From the IMG/VR virus record IMGVR_UViG_3300008267_000200, positions 1 to 44,058 of that record: 44,058 nt of DNA; one strand, written 5' to 3'. A program made the translations under genes and the position numbers. Of this stretch, positions 7,677 through 15,200 are shown piece after piece. Positions within the stretch are counted from its first letter, which is position 1. Every line of letters starts with the position of its first letter. The notes under the pieces are model-generated. The model had not been told where the DNA came from and searched no databases. It saw only the letters and a list, made by a program, of their open reading frames with translations. The DNA is from a virus.

Positions 7677-7860
7677 GTTGTTGTTGTGCAATTTTGTGGT
7701 AAATATAAGCCATCACATTGGCAGCAAATTCTACGTCATATGATGCATTACCAAACTGGAAGTGTTTCTCTCCACGTTCAGCAGCCATCATAGCTTGTAG
7801 TTCAAAGGCTTGATAAGTCCCAGACTCCATCAAGTCAAATACTAATTTCATTCTCGACAT
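7627..7860 (-). CDS. Unknown small protein (77 aa) before polA
   Basis: A 77-aa helical protein (MSRMKLVFDLMESGTYQAFE at the start) whose end overlaps the polA start by 50 nt. I take the ATG at 7858-7860 and not the longer frame from 7962, because the region upstream holds a hairpin and the sequence TCAATAACTG just before this ATG matches the leader of other early genes. No family recognised. Confidence 0.6.
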   Translation of the reverse strand: MSRMKLVFDLMESGTYQAFELQAMMAAERGEKHFQFGNASYDVEFAANVMAYIYHKIAQQQHEQHFLYQQEPSTDSE

Positions 7861-7901
7861 ACAGTTATTGATTTTTAATTGTTTCGTAACTAGTAACAAA
7901 C

Positions 7902-7969
7902 GGACAGTGTCCCTTGTTTTCTCTTGATTATATACCAGAGAACAGACAGCAGGTAACCCCAAACCTGCT
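7902..7969. repeat. Two inverted repeats in the leader of the pre-polA gene
   Basis: GGACAGTGTCC (7902-7912) is a perfect 11-bp palindrome. AGCAGGT (7948-7954) pairs with ACCTGCT (7963-7969) around an 8-nt loop. Both lie between the 77-aa gene and the tRNA-like gene at 8018, where no protein is encoded. They could be an operator, an attenuator or a tRNA-processing element; nothing in the sequence decides. Confidence 0.45.
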
Positions 7970-8017
7970 ATAGTCTATTCAATGGTTATTCGTAAGTACA
8001 CAATGATAGGGTTTTTG

Positions 8018-8098
8018 AAATCAGGATGGGATTCGAACCCATACCTCTGCAAGAGTTCAACGGAACTTGCAGTGCTCTACCAGTTGAGCTACCTGATT
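8018..8098 (-). tRNA. tRNA-like gene with enlarged anticodon loop
   Basis: The minus strand shows acceptor AATCAGG/CCTGATT (8 bp if the flanking A-T is counted), a normal D-arm (GCTC AACTGGTA GAGC) and a perfect T-arm (ATGGG TTCGAAT CCCAT). The anticodon stem CTGCA/TGCAG is also perfect, but the loop between has 16 nt in place of 7 and contains its own small hairpin (GTTC CGTT GAAC). No anticodon can be read with confidence; GUU (Asn) is one option. All other arms are intact, so simple decay looks less likely than a deliberate or recent insertion. Confidence 0.7.
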
Positions 8099-8101
8099 TA
8101 C

Positions 8102-8119
8102 TCAGCTATGATTAGCTGA
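8102..8119. repeat. Hairpin at the end of the ssDNA-binding candidate
   Basis: TCAGCTA (8102-8108) and TAGCTGA (8113-8119) form a perfect 7-bp stem with a 4-nt loop over the stop codon of the 201-aa gene and directly before the tRNA-like gene. There is no T-run after it on either strand, so mRNA end protection or tRNA processing fits better than termination. Confidence 0.4.
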
Positions 8120-8717
8120 AGAACGGACTAGAGTCAAAGCTCTTACCAGCAGGAATGCCAGTAGATACGTTTGACTTAACAGCATCAGGCTCAAGGAAGT
8201 CATGATTAGCTTTGTTAAACACTACACGAGTGTTAGCAAAGATGTACATGCCCTTGTGAGTGATGAAGTCTCCATCTTTACCACGACGTTTAGCCGCAGT
8301 TTCGATGTTGCTTGCCTGCCAATCTGTAGGAGTTACAGTCTCGAAAACTTCTACTTTCATTGGGAAGGCTTCACCATTGATGTGAGCTACTGGATTGATG
8401 ACATTCAATGGGAGAATCTCACGTCCCATTTGGTCAACCTCCCAATCAGCATCATCCATCAGGTTGATGTTGAGATAAACTGAAGCATCCTTAGCTTCAG
8501 CAGTAAGCCAAGCACGACGAGCACCATTACCTTGTGAGAAACGGTCGTCTGACTTGTTAAAGATAGCAAGTGGGTTTGCTGCAGTAGACTGTGTTTTGAC
8601 AATCTCAGCAAATTCCAATTGAATCTTACCTCCATTAACCTTACGAGCTTGGAGTAAAAGGGTTTGACCCACTTGCAATCCCTGCAATGAGCCACTGTTG
8701 ATTGTGTTGTTCATCAT
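8112..8717 (-). CDS. Candidate ssDNA-binding protein
   Basis: A 201-aa protein, predicted mostly strand (LQVGQTLLLQARKVNGGKIQ near the start suggests an OB-like barrel), with a flexible C-terminus ending in FDSSPFFS that recalls the aromatic end of SSB proteins but is only weakly acidic. Its codons (many CGT, GGT) differ from the AGA/GGA-rich neighbours and look tuned for high expression, as expected for a stoichiometric replication protein. It is isolated between two terminator-like structures in the polymerase region. The role is inferred; a different abundant early protein is possible. Confidence 0.45.
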   Translation of the reverse strand: MMNNTINSGSLQGLQVGQTLLLQARKVNGGKIQLEFAEIVKTQSTAANPLAIFNKSDDRFSQGNGARRAWLTAEAKDASVYLNINLMDDADWEVDQMGREILPLNVINPVAHINGEAFPMKVEVFETVTPTDWQASNIETAAKRRGKDGDFITHKGMYIFANTRVVFNKANHDFLEPDAVKSNVSTGIPAGKSFDSSPFFS

Positions 8718-8819
8718 GATTTTGATGATTAAATAATAAATTAAATGAATGAATTGATTTTACCACTCTGCATTAAAGGGCTTGTGACCTTCAGTTGTTA
8801 CACTGGCTGCATTAGTAAA

Positions 8820-8835
8820 AGGGGACTAAGCCCCT
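8820..8835 (-). terminator. Intrinsic terminator overlapping a stop codon
   Basis: Read on the minus strand: AGGGG CTTAGT CCCCT followed by TTT. The loop contains the TAG stop of the 122-aa gene. It would end the 9744-8826 transcript before the ssDNA-binding candidate. Confidence 0.65.
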
Positions 8836-9194
8836 GTAAACATTCTAACTAGATCAGCATGATCGTCATTAGTTTGTGGATCAATCTTAGGAAGCTCAGG
8901 CATCCCAAGTTGTTTAGCTGAATAGACATAGTGATCTATATAACCCCATCCATTACTTAGATTATATGTAGTCTTTACATATTCTTCTAAGGCTTTCTCG
9001 ATATCTCTATCCCAAGCATTATGGAGTTTACGATACTCATGTAATGTCAGACCATCGAGTCTAGGAGTATAGCCCATGTCAAACCATGAGCTATATCCTG
9101 TACTAACTCGCACTTTCTCAGCAACAAATGTGATGATAGGAAACGGTATTGTTTCTTCTATCTCAACTCTCTTGATGTAGGTAAGTGTCTTCAT
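8826..9194 (-). CDS. Unknown protein (122 aa)
   Basis: A 122-aa protein, Trp/Tyr-rich (GYSSWFDMGYTPRLDGLTLH in the first half), without a motif I know. Upstream in-frame ATGs at 9245 and 9221 exist. I chose ATG 9192-9194 because it leaves a one-base gap after the TAA of the gene before it (TAATATG), a typical coupled junction. An intrinsic terminator covers its stop codon. Function unknown. Confidence 0.6.
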   Translation of the reverse strand: MKTLTYIKRVEIEETIPFPIITFVAEKVRVSTGYSSWFDMGYTPRLDGLTLHEYRKLHNAWDRDIEKALEEYVKTTYNLSNGWGYIDHYVYSAKQLGMPELPKIDPQTNDDHADLVRMFTGA

Positions 9195-9195
9195 A

Positions 9196-9744
9196 TTAGT
9201 AGCTGATTCTATCTGATTCATCACCATCGAAATAAGTGCACTCATCAGGTGTAACTAACTTGAATAGATAGTGATTACCTTTAGAAGATATCAAATGGTA
9301 TGTATTCGGCATGCATGAATTAACAGCAGCTACAACATCCCACCATCTGAGATCACCCCATCTTTCTGCTAACCCACCATACTCTTCATATGATACTATC
9401 TTACCATCAGCAGTAGCTTCGAATACATATGTCTCGCAAGCATCATCACTGATAGATGCAATGATGTATTCTGGTACATTAGGACGTTCACGATACTGAC
9501 GATACTCTGAGTCATCATCTGGATTAGCATCCTCATTGACCATATCAATGAACCACTCAGGTGTAGATTCTTCAGGAATGATGCATTCTTCCTCTATTAC
9601 TTTATACTTAGAGGGATCCATACCTAATCCAATGGAGTGATCTATCTCTGCCCACTCTCCGTGATGATCTTTGTACATCACTGTCTTGCCTTCAATCCAT
9701 GCAATATATACAGGGAGAAGTTCTTTAGCTCTTTCTCTTGTCAT
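9196..9744 (-). CDS. Unknown phage protein (182 aa)
   Basis: A 182-aa protein. Its N-terminus (MTRERAKELLPVYIAWIEGK, then a short YKDHHGEW strand pair) resembles a small domain common at the start of uncharacterised phage early proteins, which contain ...AKELLPIIQAFAEGK-type sequences. The middle is acidic (about 60-85); the C-terminal part has strand-rich segments with Trp pairs (RWGDLRWWDVV). The ATG at 9742-9744 is preferred over one 60 nt upstream; an ATCAATAAC leader lies before it. Function unknown. Confidence 0.6.
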   Translation of the reverse strand: MTRERAKELLPVYIAWIEGKTVMYKDHHGEWAEIDHSIGLGMDPSKYKVIEEECIIPEESTPEWFIDMVNEDANPDDDSEYRQYRERPNVPEYIIASISDDACETYVFEATADGKIVSYEEYGGLAERWGDLRWWDVVAAVNSCMPNTYHLISSKGNHYLFKLVTPDECTYFDGDESDRISY

Positions 9745-9837
9745 GATTTTATATGTGTTTGTTATTGATTTAAAAGTAAATAACGGTTTAAGCCTCACCG
9801 TCAAGCCACTATTGTATGAAGTCCAATAGTTAAAGTC

Positions 9838-10032
9838 CTATCTATTCCACCCACAACCACCATTGTCTTGTTTGACAAAGTTGTGATTGTGTGTAGATCT
9901 TAAATGATCTTGATAATAGCTACTTTTATTAGTAGCACAAGATGACATTAGTATTATCACTAGGATAATACCTAAGATAACAAGTGCAAAGCTTGTTAAA
10001 TCTTCAGCAAATTTAGTCTTAGTATTTCTCAT
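9838..10032 (-). CDS. Small predicted lipoprotein
   Basis: A 64-aa protein: a basic start, a long hydrophobic stretch (about 13-29) and a lipobox LMSSC with Cys32, followed by a polar, His/Asn-rich mature part of only 33 residues (two more Cys-type residues near the end: GGCGW). It would be lipid-anchored in the host envelope. Early phage lipoproteins can block receptor or DNA entry by competing phages (superinfection exclusion), which is the inference here. A plain membrane-anchored peptide is the alternative. Confidence 0.6.
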   Translation of the reverse strand: MRNTKTKFAEDLTSFALVILGIILVIILMSSCATNKSSYYQDHLRSTHNHNFVKQDNGGCGWNR

Positions 10033-10044
10033 AGTGTTATATTA

Positions 10045-10311
10045 TTAGAACTTGAGAGTTTGATTAAGACTAATACGTTTACGTTCAGCACGTTCTTCCA
10101 TCTCCATGCTATATACTACAACGTATATGATGGTGATGATTACAGTTGCAAAGCCCATCCCGAATTGATAGTCACCACTCATGATATCCATGAAGTAATG
10201 ATGGAGGTTAAGCATGATTGCTGCATGTAATACAGCAGGAGTAATGAATGTAACGGTAGCAACTACTGCAATCTGAGTAATTACTTTGATGAAATTAAGT
10301 GTGTAATTCAT
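10045..10311 (-). CDS. Small membrane protein (88 aa, 2-3 helices)
   Basis: An 88-aa hydrophobic protein with membrane segments at about 8-33 and 50-68 and a charged C-terminus (MEMEERAERKRIS). It stands 12 nt before the lipoprotein gene on the same strand, so both probably act at the envelope. Two copies of TCAATAACTTAAATC lie directly upstream of its ATG. Function unknown. Confidence 0.6.
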   Translation of the reverse strand: MNYTLNFIKVITQIAVVATVTFITPAVLHAAIMLNLHHYFMDIMSGDYQFGMGFATVIITIIYVVVYSMEMEERAERKRISLNQTLKF

Positions 10312-10314
10312 GAT

Positions 10315-10348
10315 GATTTAAGTTATTGATATTGATTTAAGTTATTGA
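10315..10348. repeat. 15-bp tandem direct repeat upstream of the membrane-protein gene
   Basis: GATTTAAGTTATTGA occurs at 10315-10329 and again at 10334-10348, spaced two helical turns apart (19 bp). It sits right before the ATG of the 88-aa gene. Shorter relatives (ATCAATAAC on the minus strand) precede the genes starting at 7860 and 9744. This may be an operator or a leader element. Confidence 0.55.
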
Positions 10349-10619
10349 ATACAAGAGTAACACTTTAAGCATCAGTGAGAAGCAGCTATACATATGATAC
10401 ATTTATAGTATGTATTCAATGTGTATTACTATAGGTTATAGCTATACCTTATCTATGCCTATGTTAAGCAAGCATAAGATGATGAAGTGTGATACCATGT
10501 TATATAACTAATTAGATAGTCATCATGATACCACACTTAATGGATGTGAGAGTATTGGCAATCAATCTCTCCAACACACATAATAATTTATTAGTAACGA
10601 GTAACAACACGAGAATTAA
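10349..10619. other. Gene-free region with inverted repeats
   Basis: No convincing gene lies here; the one longer frame on the minus strand has poor composition. The stretch is AT-rich. It contains ATACATA...TATGTAT (about 10395-10423), an AGGTTATAG/CTATACCT pair near 10434, and a larger imperfect repeat AAGTGTGATACCATG (10485-10499) against CATGATACCACACTT (10524-10538) with 13 of 15 positions paired. An origin or early control region is possible; this is inference from gene absence, AT content and symmetry. Confidence 0.45.
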
Positions 10620-10622
10620 ACC

Positions 10623-10652
10623 AAAAAAAGGGGACGAATGTCCCCTCTTTTT
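10623..10652 (-). terminator. Intrinsic terminator after the 99-aa gene
   Basis: On the minus strand, GGGGAC GAAT-type loop GTCCCC (arms 10640-10645 and 10630-10635) is followed by seven T. It ends transcription of the gene at 10663-10962. The A-rich other flank makes it weakly bidirectional. Confidence 0.8.
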
Positions 10653-10662
10653 AAACGAATGA

Positions 10663-10962
10663 TTACTTCTCTTCGTTTGTGATGATGCCCTGTTTACGGG
10701 CAGCTTCAACAATCATCTTAAACTTAGGATGTTTGTTGTGAACAAAACGAATCATTTGAGTTTCGTTTGTAAATTGTTCATCGAGGGATGCAAATCCCAC
10801 GAATACAACTTTACCGTCAATGACTTCGATTTCATCGTTGTCTTTGAGTACATCACGAGTAGAGAGGATAATACCTGAAAGTTTATTCTCCTTGAAACAA
10901 AGTGATGCGGAAGCAGCAGCAACCATGTTGCTTGCTTGTTGAACTGGTGTTTTCTTGCTCAT
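10663..10962 (-). CDS. Unknown, probably highly expressed early protein (99 aa)
   Basis: A 99-aa protein starting MSKKTPVQQASNMVAAASAS (ATG at 10960-10962; an in-frame ATG 60 nt upstream gives a worse start). The rest is a small alpha/beta fold with a strand pair around VIDGKVVFVG and a helical C-terminus. It is a monocistronic unit: it lies right after the divergent promoter region with a GGAGG-containing leader and ends at a strong terminator. Codons favour CGT/GTT types. It looks like a first-expressed, abundant early protein; function unknown. Confidence 0.65.
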   Translation of the reverse strand: MSKKTPVQQASNMVAAASASLCFKENKLSGIILSTRDVLKDNDEIEVIDGKVVFVGFASLDEQFTNETQMIRFVHNKHPKFKMIVEAARKQGIITNEEK

Positions 10963-11133
10963 TGTGTTTGAGTTTATGAAGTTTACGAATAAATTATTAT
11001 GGGGGATATACTTATCCTCCAAAACTTAGCGGGGGTCTTTGAATACGTAGGATCTCACTATCAAAAAATTTCCCCAGTTAAAAAAATTTTATGTCAAGTT
11101 TTCTGTGCAGTTAACTCGTAACATTTTTCACAT
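10963..11133. promoter_or_regulatory. Divergent control region between early and late blocks
   Basis: A 197-nt gap between the leftward and rightward blocks (10963-11159). It contains AT-rich tracts, a TTGACAT on the minus strand near 11093, and the 12-mer CAGTTAACTCGT at 11108-11119 that recurs at 11176-11187 inside the first rightward gene. The leftward leader has GGAGGATAAG near 11015. No clear -7 element for the leftward gene was found. Confidence 0.5.
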
Positions 11134-11141
11134 TAGATTTG
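11134..11141 (+). promoter_or_regulatory. TAnnTTTG promoter element before the 44-aa gene
   Basis: TAGATTTG matches the Bacteroidota -7 consensus TAnnTTTG and lies 18 nt before the ATG at 11160, the same spacing as at the GroES-like gene. The -33 position has GTT, not a clear TTG, so the match is partial. Confidence 0.5.
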
Positions 11142-11159
11142 TTACAAAATTCTAACTAA

Positions 11160-11294
11160 ATGGCTAAAGCAAATACAGTTAACTCGTGGTCCCCAAACCC
11201 TAGAAAGAAACGTCCAGGGGTACATTCTAAGAAAAAGTTCTCTAAACTGAAGAGCTCAAAACTTTACAAGAAAGTTAGTAGAGGTCAAGGATAA
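11160..11294 (+). CDS. Small strongly basic protein (44 aa)
   Basis: A 44-aa protein with about 15 Lys/Arg residues and no acidic residue (core PRKKRPGVHSKKKFSKLKSS, ending KKVSRGQG). I recall similar tiny KRxGVHxK...SKxYxKxxRGQG proteins in phages of Bacteroidota, all without known function. It is the first gene of the rightward block, preceded by a TAGATTTG element. The charge suggests binding to RNA, DNA or the ribosome. The frame, codons and promoter support a real gene. Confidence 0.65.
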   Translation: MAKANTVNSWSPNPRKKRPGVHSKKKFSKLKSSKLYKKVSRGQG

Positions 11295-11299
11295 TTTGC

Positions 11300-11307
11300 T
11301 ACATTTG
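11300..11307 (+). promoter_or_regulatory. TAnnTTTG element at the head of a structured RNA
   Basis: TACATTTG matches TAnnTTTG. Initiation 6-8 nt downstream would begin at about 11313, the first base of the closing helix of the structured RNA. The -33 region (TTAGTA near 11275) is a weak match. Confidence 0.5.
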
Positions 11308-11312
11308 CAGAC

Positions 11313-11521
11313 AGCAACCATTCAACTTGAATGATCACCCCTGAGGGCCAAAGAGTAAGTAAGGGGTCAGACGTTGGGTTCTATCATACTCACTTTCAAT
11401 TACATAGAGTATGAAAGTTGTCCCCGATAGTTGCTAAAAAGGAATTGACATAAGGTTCTGGGGTGGATTACGACTATAGGGAAGAATGGAATGTCCCACC
11501 GAAGGCTAAAGACGGCAGAAC
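11313..11521 (+). ncRNA. Multi-armed structured RNA / late-operon leader
   Basis: Helices readable by eye: P1 AGCAAC 11313-11318 with GTTGCT 11430-11435; P2 CATTC/GAATG 11319-11333; P3 ACCCCT 11337-11342 with AGGGGT 11362-11367; P5 TTGGG 11374-11378 with CCCGA 11423-11427; P4 TCATACTC 11384-11391 with GAGTATGA 11407-11414. A second domain is GTTCTG 11455-11460 with CAGAAC 11516-11521 enclosing GGTGG/CCACC. ACTTTCA 11392-11398 could instead pair with TGAAAGT 11412-11418, excluding the end of P4. There is no protein frame here and no terminator before the next gene. It may be a leader that controls the late operon or a separate sRNA. Confidence 0.6.
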
Positions 11522-11608
11522 TGAAACTCAATTTTAAACAAAAAATCCTAAGGGGATAGGTGTGCCCAATTGGGAAATTTAGTTTATCTTTATCTCAAAA
11601 TTTCTCGT
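11522..11608 (+). promoter_or_regulatory. Leader before the first tail gene
   Basis: Gene-free. It contains the palindrome CCCAATTGGG (11565-11574) and TATCTTTA at 11585-11592, 16 nt before the ATG at 11609. The same TATCTTTA-16 nt-ATG arrangement occurs at 38644, so it may be a variant -7 element. Confidence 0.4.
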
Positions 11609-11839
11609 ATGGCAACTAACATTAAAGCAGGGCTGTATCAACCCCCATTTACTACTGAGGAAGATCAGCTTACTTACATGTTAGTGTACGTAGATGATAA
11701 GGTAGTGCAGTTCTTAGATGAGGGGGAAAAGTTTGTCTGTCAGTTTAGCTATGAAGAGCTGAGAGGGATTATGGGGATAATGGCTGCAGAGCAAGAGAAG
11801 ACTCATCTTAGAATACAGGCTCATATTAAAAAGAACTAA
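11609..11839 (+). CDS. Small unknown protein at the head of the tail genes (76 aa)
   Basis: A 76-aa protein (MATNIKAGLYQPPFTTEEDQ at the start), acidic, with a strand-rich N-terminal half (LTYMLVYVDDKVVQFLDEGE) and a helical C-terminus. I chose ATG 11609 over an upstream TTG at 11570, which lies in the CCCAATTGGG palindrome. It is followed 6 nt later by the 115-aa gene. No family recognised; position suggests a tail-associated or regulatory role. Confidence 0.6.
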   Translation: MATNIKAGLYQPPFTTEEDQLTYMLVYVDDKVVQFLDEGEKFVCQFSYEELRGIMGIMAAEQEKTHLRIQAHIKKN

Positions 11840-11845
11840 GTTAAG

Positions 11846-12193
11846 ATGAAGCTTACAAAGATTGATAAAGTACAGACTAGTCTTAAGCAACTCATTGATG
11901 TAGACCCATCTGGGGAGATCAATGAGATTTATAGAGTCGATGATATTAGGCATAACCAAGTACTTATAGCTAAGGTTTATCAAGAAAGGCAAGATGTATT
12001 TAAGTTTGAATACTTGTCTAACTTCTTTGCTGCAGGGACTGGGATAACACTTACTACTAATGATGCTGGGGTTACTACTATTACATCTACTGCTACTAGC
12101 AGTGGGGTTAGTACTAACTCTAATGTGCTTATTGACTGTGGGGCATTCCTCACCCCTAACGAGAATGTACTTGTAGACTGTGGAACTTTTTAA
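11846..12193 (+). CDS. Small fibre-associated structural protein (115 aa)
   Basis: A 115-aa protein with a helical N-terminus, a FFAAGTGITLTTNDAGVTT segment typical of phage fibre beta-structure, and two near-repeats at the C-terminus (NVLIDCGAF and NVLVDCGTF). It lies directly before the large fibre gene. A fibre adaptor or short fibre is likely from composition and position. Confidence 0.55.
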   Translation: MKLTKIDKVQTSLKQLIDVDPSGEINEIYRVDDIRHNQVLIAKVYQERQDVFKFEYLSNFFAAGTGITLTTNDAGVTTITSTATSSGVSTNSNVLIDCGAFLTPNENVLVDCGTF

Positions 12194-12204
12194 ATTAAAA
12201 CTGA

Positions 12205-15200
12205 ATGGCTCTTAGAATACGTCGTGGATTATCAGCAGATAGAACATCAATAACCCCCGAACAAGGGGAGTTTTTGTATACAACAGACACCTACCAAGTC
12301 TACATTGGGGATGGGGTAACTGCTGGGGGTAAGCCACTATATACACTGACTTCTTTAGGGGCTATCGGGCTAACAGACTTAAGTGCTACAAGTCCTTTAT
12401 TCTATAACAACACTACAGGGGTATTCTCAATTCAAGTTGCCACTGGATCACAGAATGGATATCTAGCTTCAGGAGACTTTACTGCATTTAATAATAAGCA
12501 AACTGCTCTTGAGATATTCGATGAGACTACTTCATTAATTACCAACCCATCACAGATTAAGTTTGTAGGAACCCCAGTAACCGCAACAGTAGCAGGCTCA
12601 GTTGTAACAGTTACTATTAGTGGTACAGGTGGGGGAGGGGGAGGAGTAACAGGGGTATCTGTTGCAACTGCTAATGGTTTCTCAGGGGTATCAGACTTAA
12701 ATGCTACCAACCCAACTCTTACTTTAGGGACTACAGTATCAGGGTTACTAAAGGGGAATGGAACTGCAGTATCAGCTGCTGTAGCAGGGACAGATTACCA
12801 AGCTGCATTGACTGGTACTGGTCTGGTAAATTCTTCAGGGGGTACAATCAGTTATGTAACTAATAACTCTAGCAATTGGGATACAGCTTACTCTCAAAGA
12901 ATCTCATCATTTACTACAATAGGTAATAGTGGGGCTGCTACTTTTACAGGTAATGTCCTTAACATCCCTAACTATACTGCAGCAGGTATTGGGGCAATAG
13001 CATCCTCAAGAATTATCGGGACTACTAGCCCGTTACAAGGTGGGGGAGACTTGACTGCAGATAGGACTCTGTCTATCCTTCAAGCTACAACCTCACAAAG
13101 TGGGTTTTTAAGCTCTACTGATTGGAATACGTTTAATGGTAAGCAGGCTGCTCTCTCAGGAACAGGGATAGTTAAGTCTACTGCAGGGACGATTACTTAT
13201 CTGACTGATAACTCAGCTAACTGGGATACAGCATTTGGATGGGGTAACCACGCATCTGCAGGCTACTTAACCTCAGCTACTGCCGCATCTACGTATGTCC
13301 CTAGAACTAGGACTTTGACTATTGATGGGGTTTCACAAGATCTAACAGTAGATAGAAGCTTCACAATCAATAAGGCTATTAACGATCTTACTGATGTAAC
13401 TATTACGTCTGTAGCTGGAGGAGATCTTTTGCAGTATAACCTTGCCACAACTCAGTGGATAAACACTCCATTAAGTGCTATTACTTCAGTTGGGGCTGAC
13501 AACGGATTGAGTTTCTCAGGAGGTAATGTTATCCTTGGGGGAAGTCTAGACTTTGATACAACTATCAATACGTTTAACTCTAGTCAGTACTCATTAACAT
13601 TTACAGCAGGTTCGACAGCTTACTCATCCCCAGGTACTGCCCCACTAAGAATAACAGAGACTACAGCGTACTCAGCAGGTAGATCAGCATTTTATGTAGG
13701 AGCTAATGATAATCATGCCCTCTCTGCAGAAGGTAAAGGCGCCCCAGTAACTACAGCCCCAACTAACTTATATAGAAGATCATCTGCTAACTTGTCAAAG
13801 AATGCTACTATACATTCTAAAGCAAAGCAAGGGTTACCTTTATATGCATACTCAGATTCAGACGAAGCTTATTCATCTATAACTAGATATTCAACTCCTA
13901 GTACTCCAGGTATATTAATTGAAAAGACTACAGGATTAACAAACTCTACAACTGCTAACGCGTTAAGTTTAACTGCAGGAGATACATTTGGGGCAAATCA
14001 ACTGTACAATCTACTAACTTTAAGATTAACAAGATCTGCTACAACTTCTGGACTTGTACCTAACACTGGATTGGAGTTTTCTTTTGAAGCTCAGACTAGC
14101 GGAACCACTGACATTGAACGTCTTGCAAACTTTAAAGTATATAGAGACTCATCAAATAATGGTACGCTAGCTATAAGCACAAGAACATCTACAATAAATG
14201 ATGAATATGATGGAATAGTGTTAAGTAGCAATGGAGAAATTACTCTTCCAGGATATAGACCCACTTATACTGATCTTTTTAAATCTCTTCTAACCCCAAA
14301 TATTACTTCTGGACAGATAACTAGTGTAGGTCTTGTATACTCAGATGCATTTAGACCTAGAATAAAATATGGAGATACTGTTAGTGTACAGGCTGTTTCC
14401 CCATCAGGAACTGGAGCAACCTTTGGTCCAACATTAGGATACTCGTTAAAAAGAATACGAATAACTAATCCAGGATCTGGATATGTATCGCCCCCTACAG
14501 TAACTATAGCTGCACCCCCAGCTGGAGGATCAGGATGGACTACTGGAGTAACCGCAGTAGCAACTGCTACGTTAACAGCTAGTGGACAAGTAGAGTATAT
14601 AAAACTTACTAATCAAGGAACTAGATACGTTACAGTACCATCTGTCACTATATCTGCCCCACCATCAGGAACAACTGCAACAGCCGTTGCTGAGTTTGGA
14701 GAAGGAGAAGTATTATTTATTGCAGTAACAAACTCAGGATCAGGGTATAATAGTGCAACTACAAAGATTATTACTAGAACACAATCGTATGCTGGTGCAG
14801 TTCCATCAGCATACCTAGGAGTAGATAATAATGGTAAAGTACAATTAGCAACAATATCTGTAGATTACTTATTAAATGGGGGTCAGTCAACAGGTCCATT
14901 TGCAGAGGGAGGTCAATTCTACAATAACACCACTTTATACTTTACTCAAAAAAATTTTATTATTAATGGTAGTAATTATTTTAGTGTTTCAACTGGAGGA
15001 TCAGGATCAACATCTACAGATGATGGAAGAATAGTACTTTCAAGTACATCTGCAGGAGGAAACAAATTAGAGAGATCTATATTCCCTGACCTTACAAGTT
15101 CTCCATATACTGATTTTATAGGATTTGCGGATGATTATCTATCTTCTTCCTATACATCTACTTTTTTACATGGAGGTATAAATACAGATGGAACAGGATC

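Noticed and set aside
7861-7962. Longer version of the 77-aa gene starting at 7962
   Set aside because: The extension would cover two inverted repeats of an evident leader region and adds no conserved sequence.
10312-10360. CRISPR-like repeat
   Set aside because: Only two copies of 15 bp with a 4-bp gap; no array.
10512-10712. 66-aa leftward frame MLKLPVNRASS...
   Set aside because: It overlaps the 99-aa gene and runs through its terminator hairpin; composition is unlike a real protein.
11300-11608. Group I intron in the late leader
   Set aside because: No split gene on both sides and no recognisable intron core with P7 and guanosine site.
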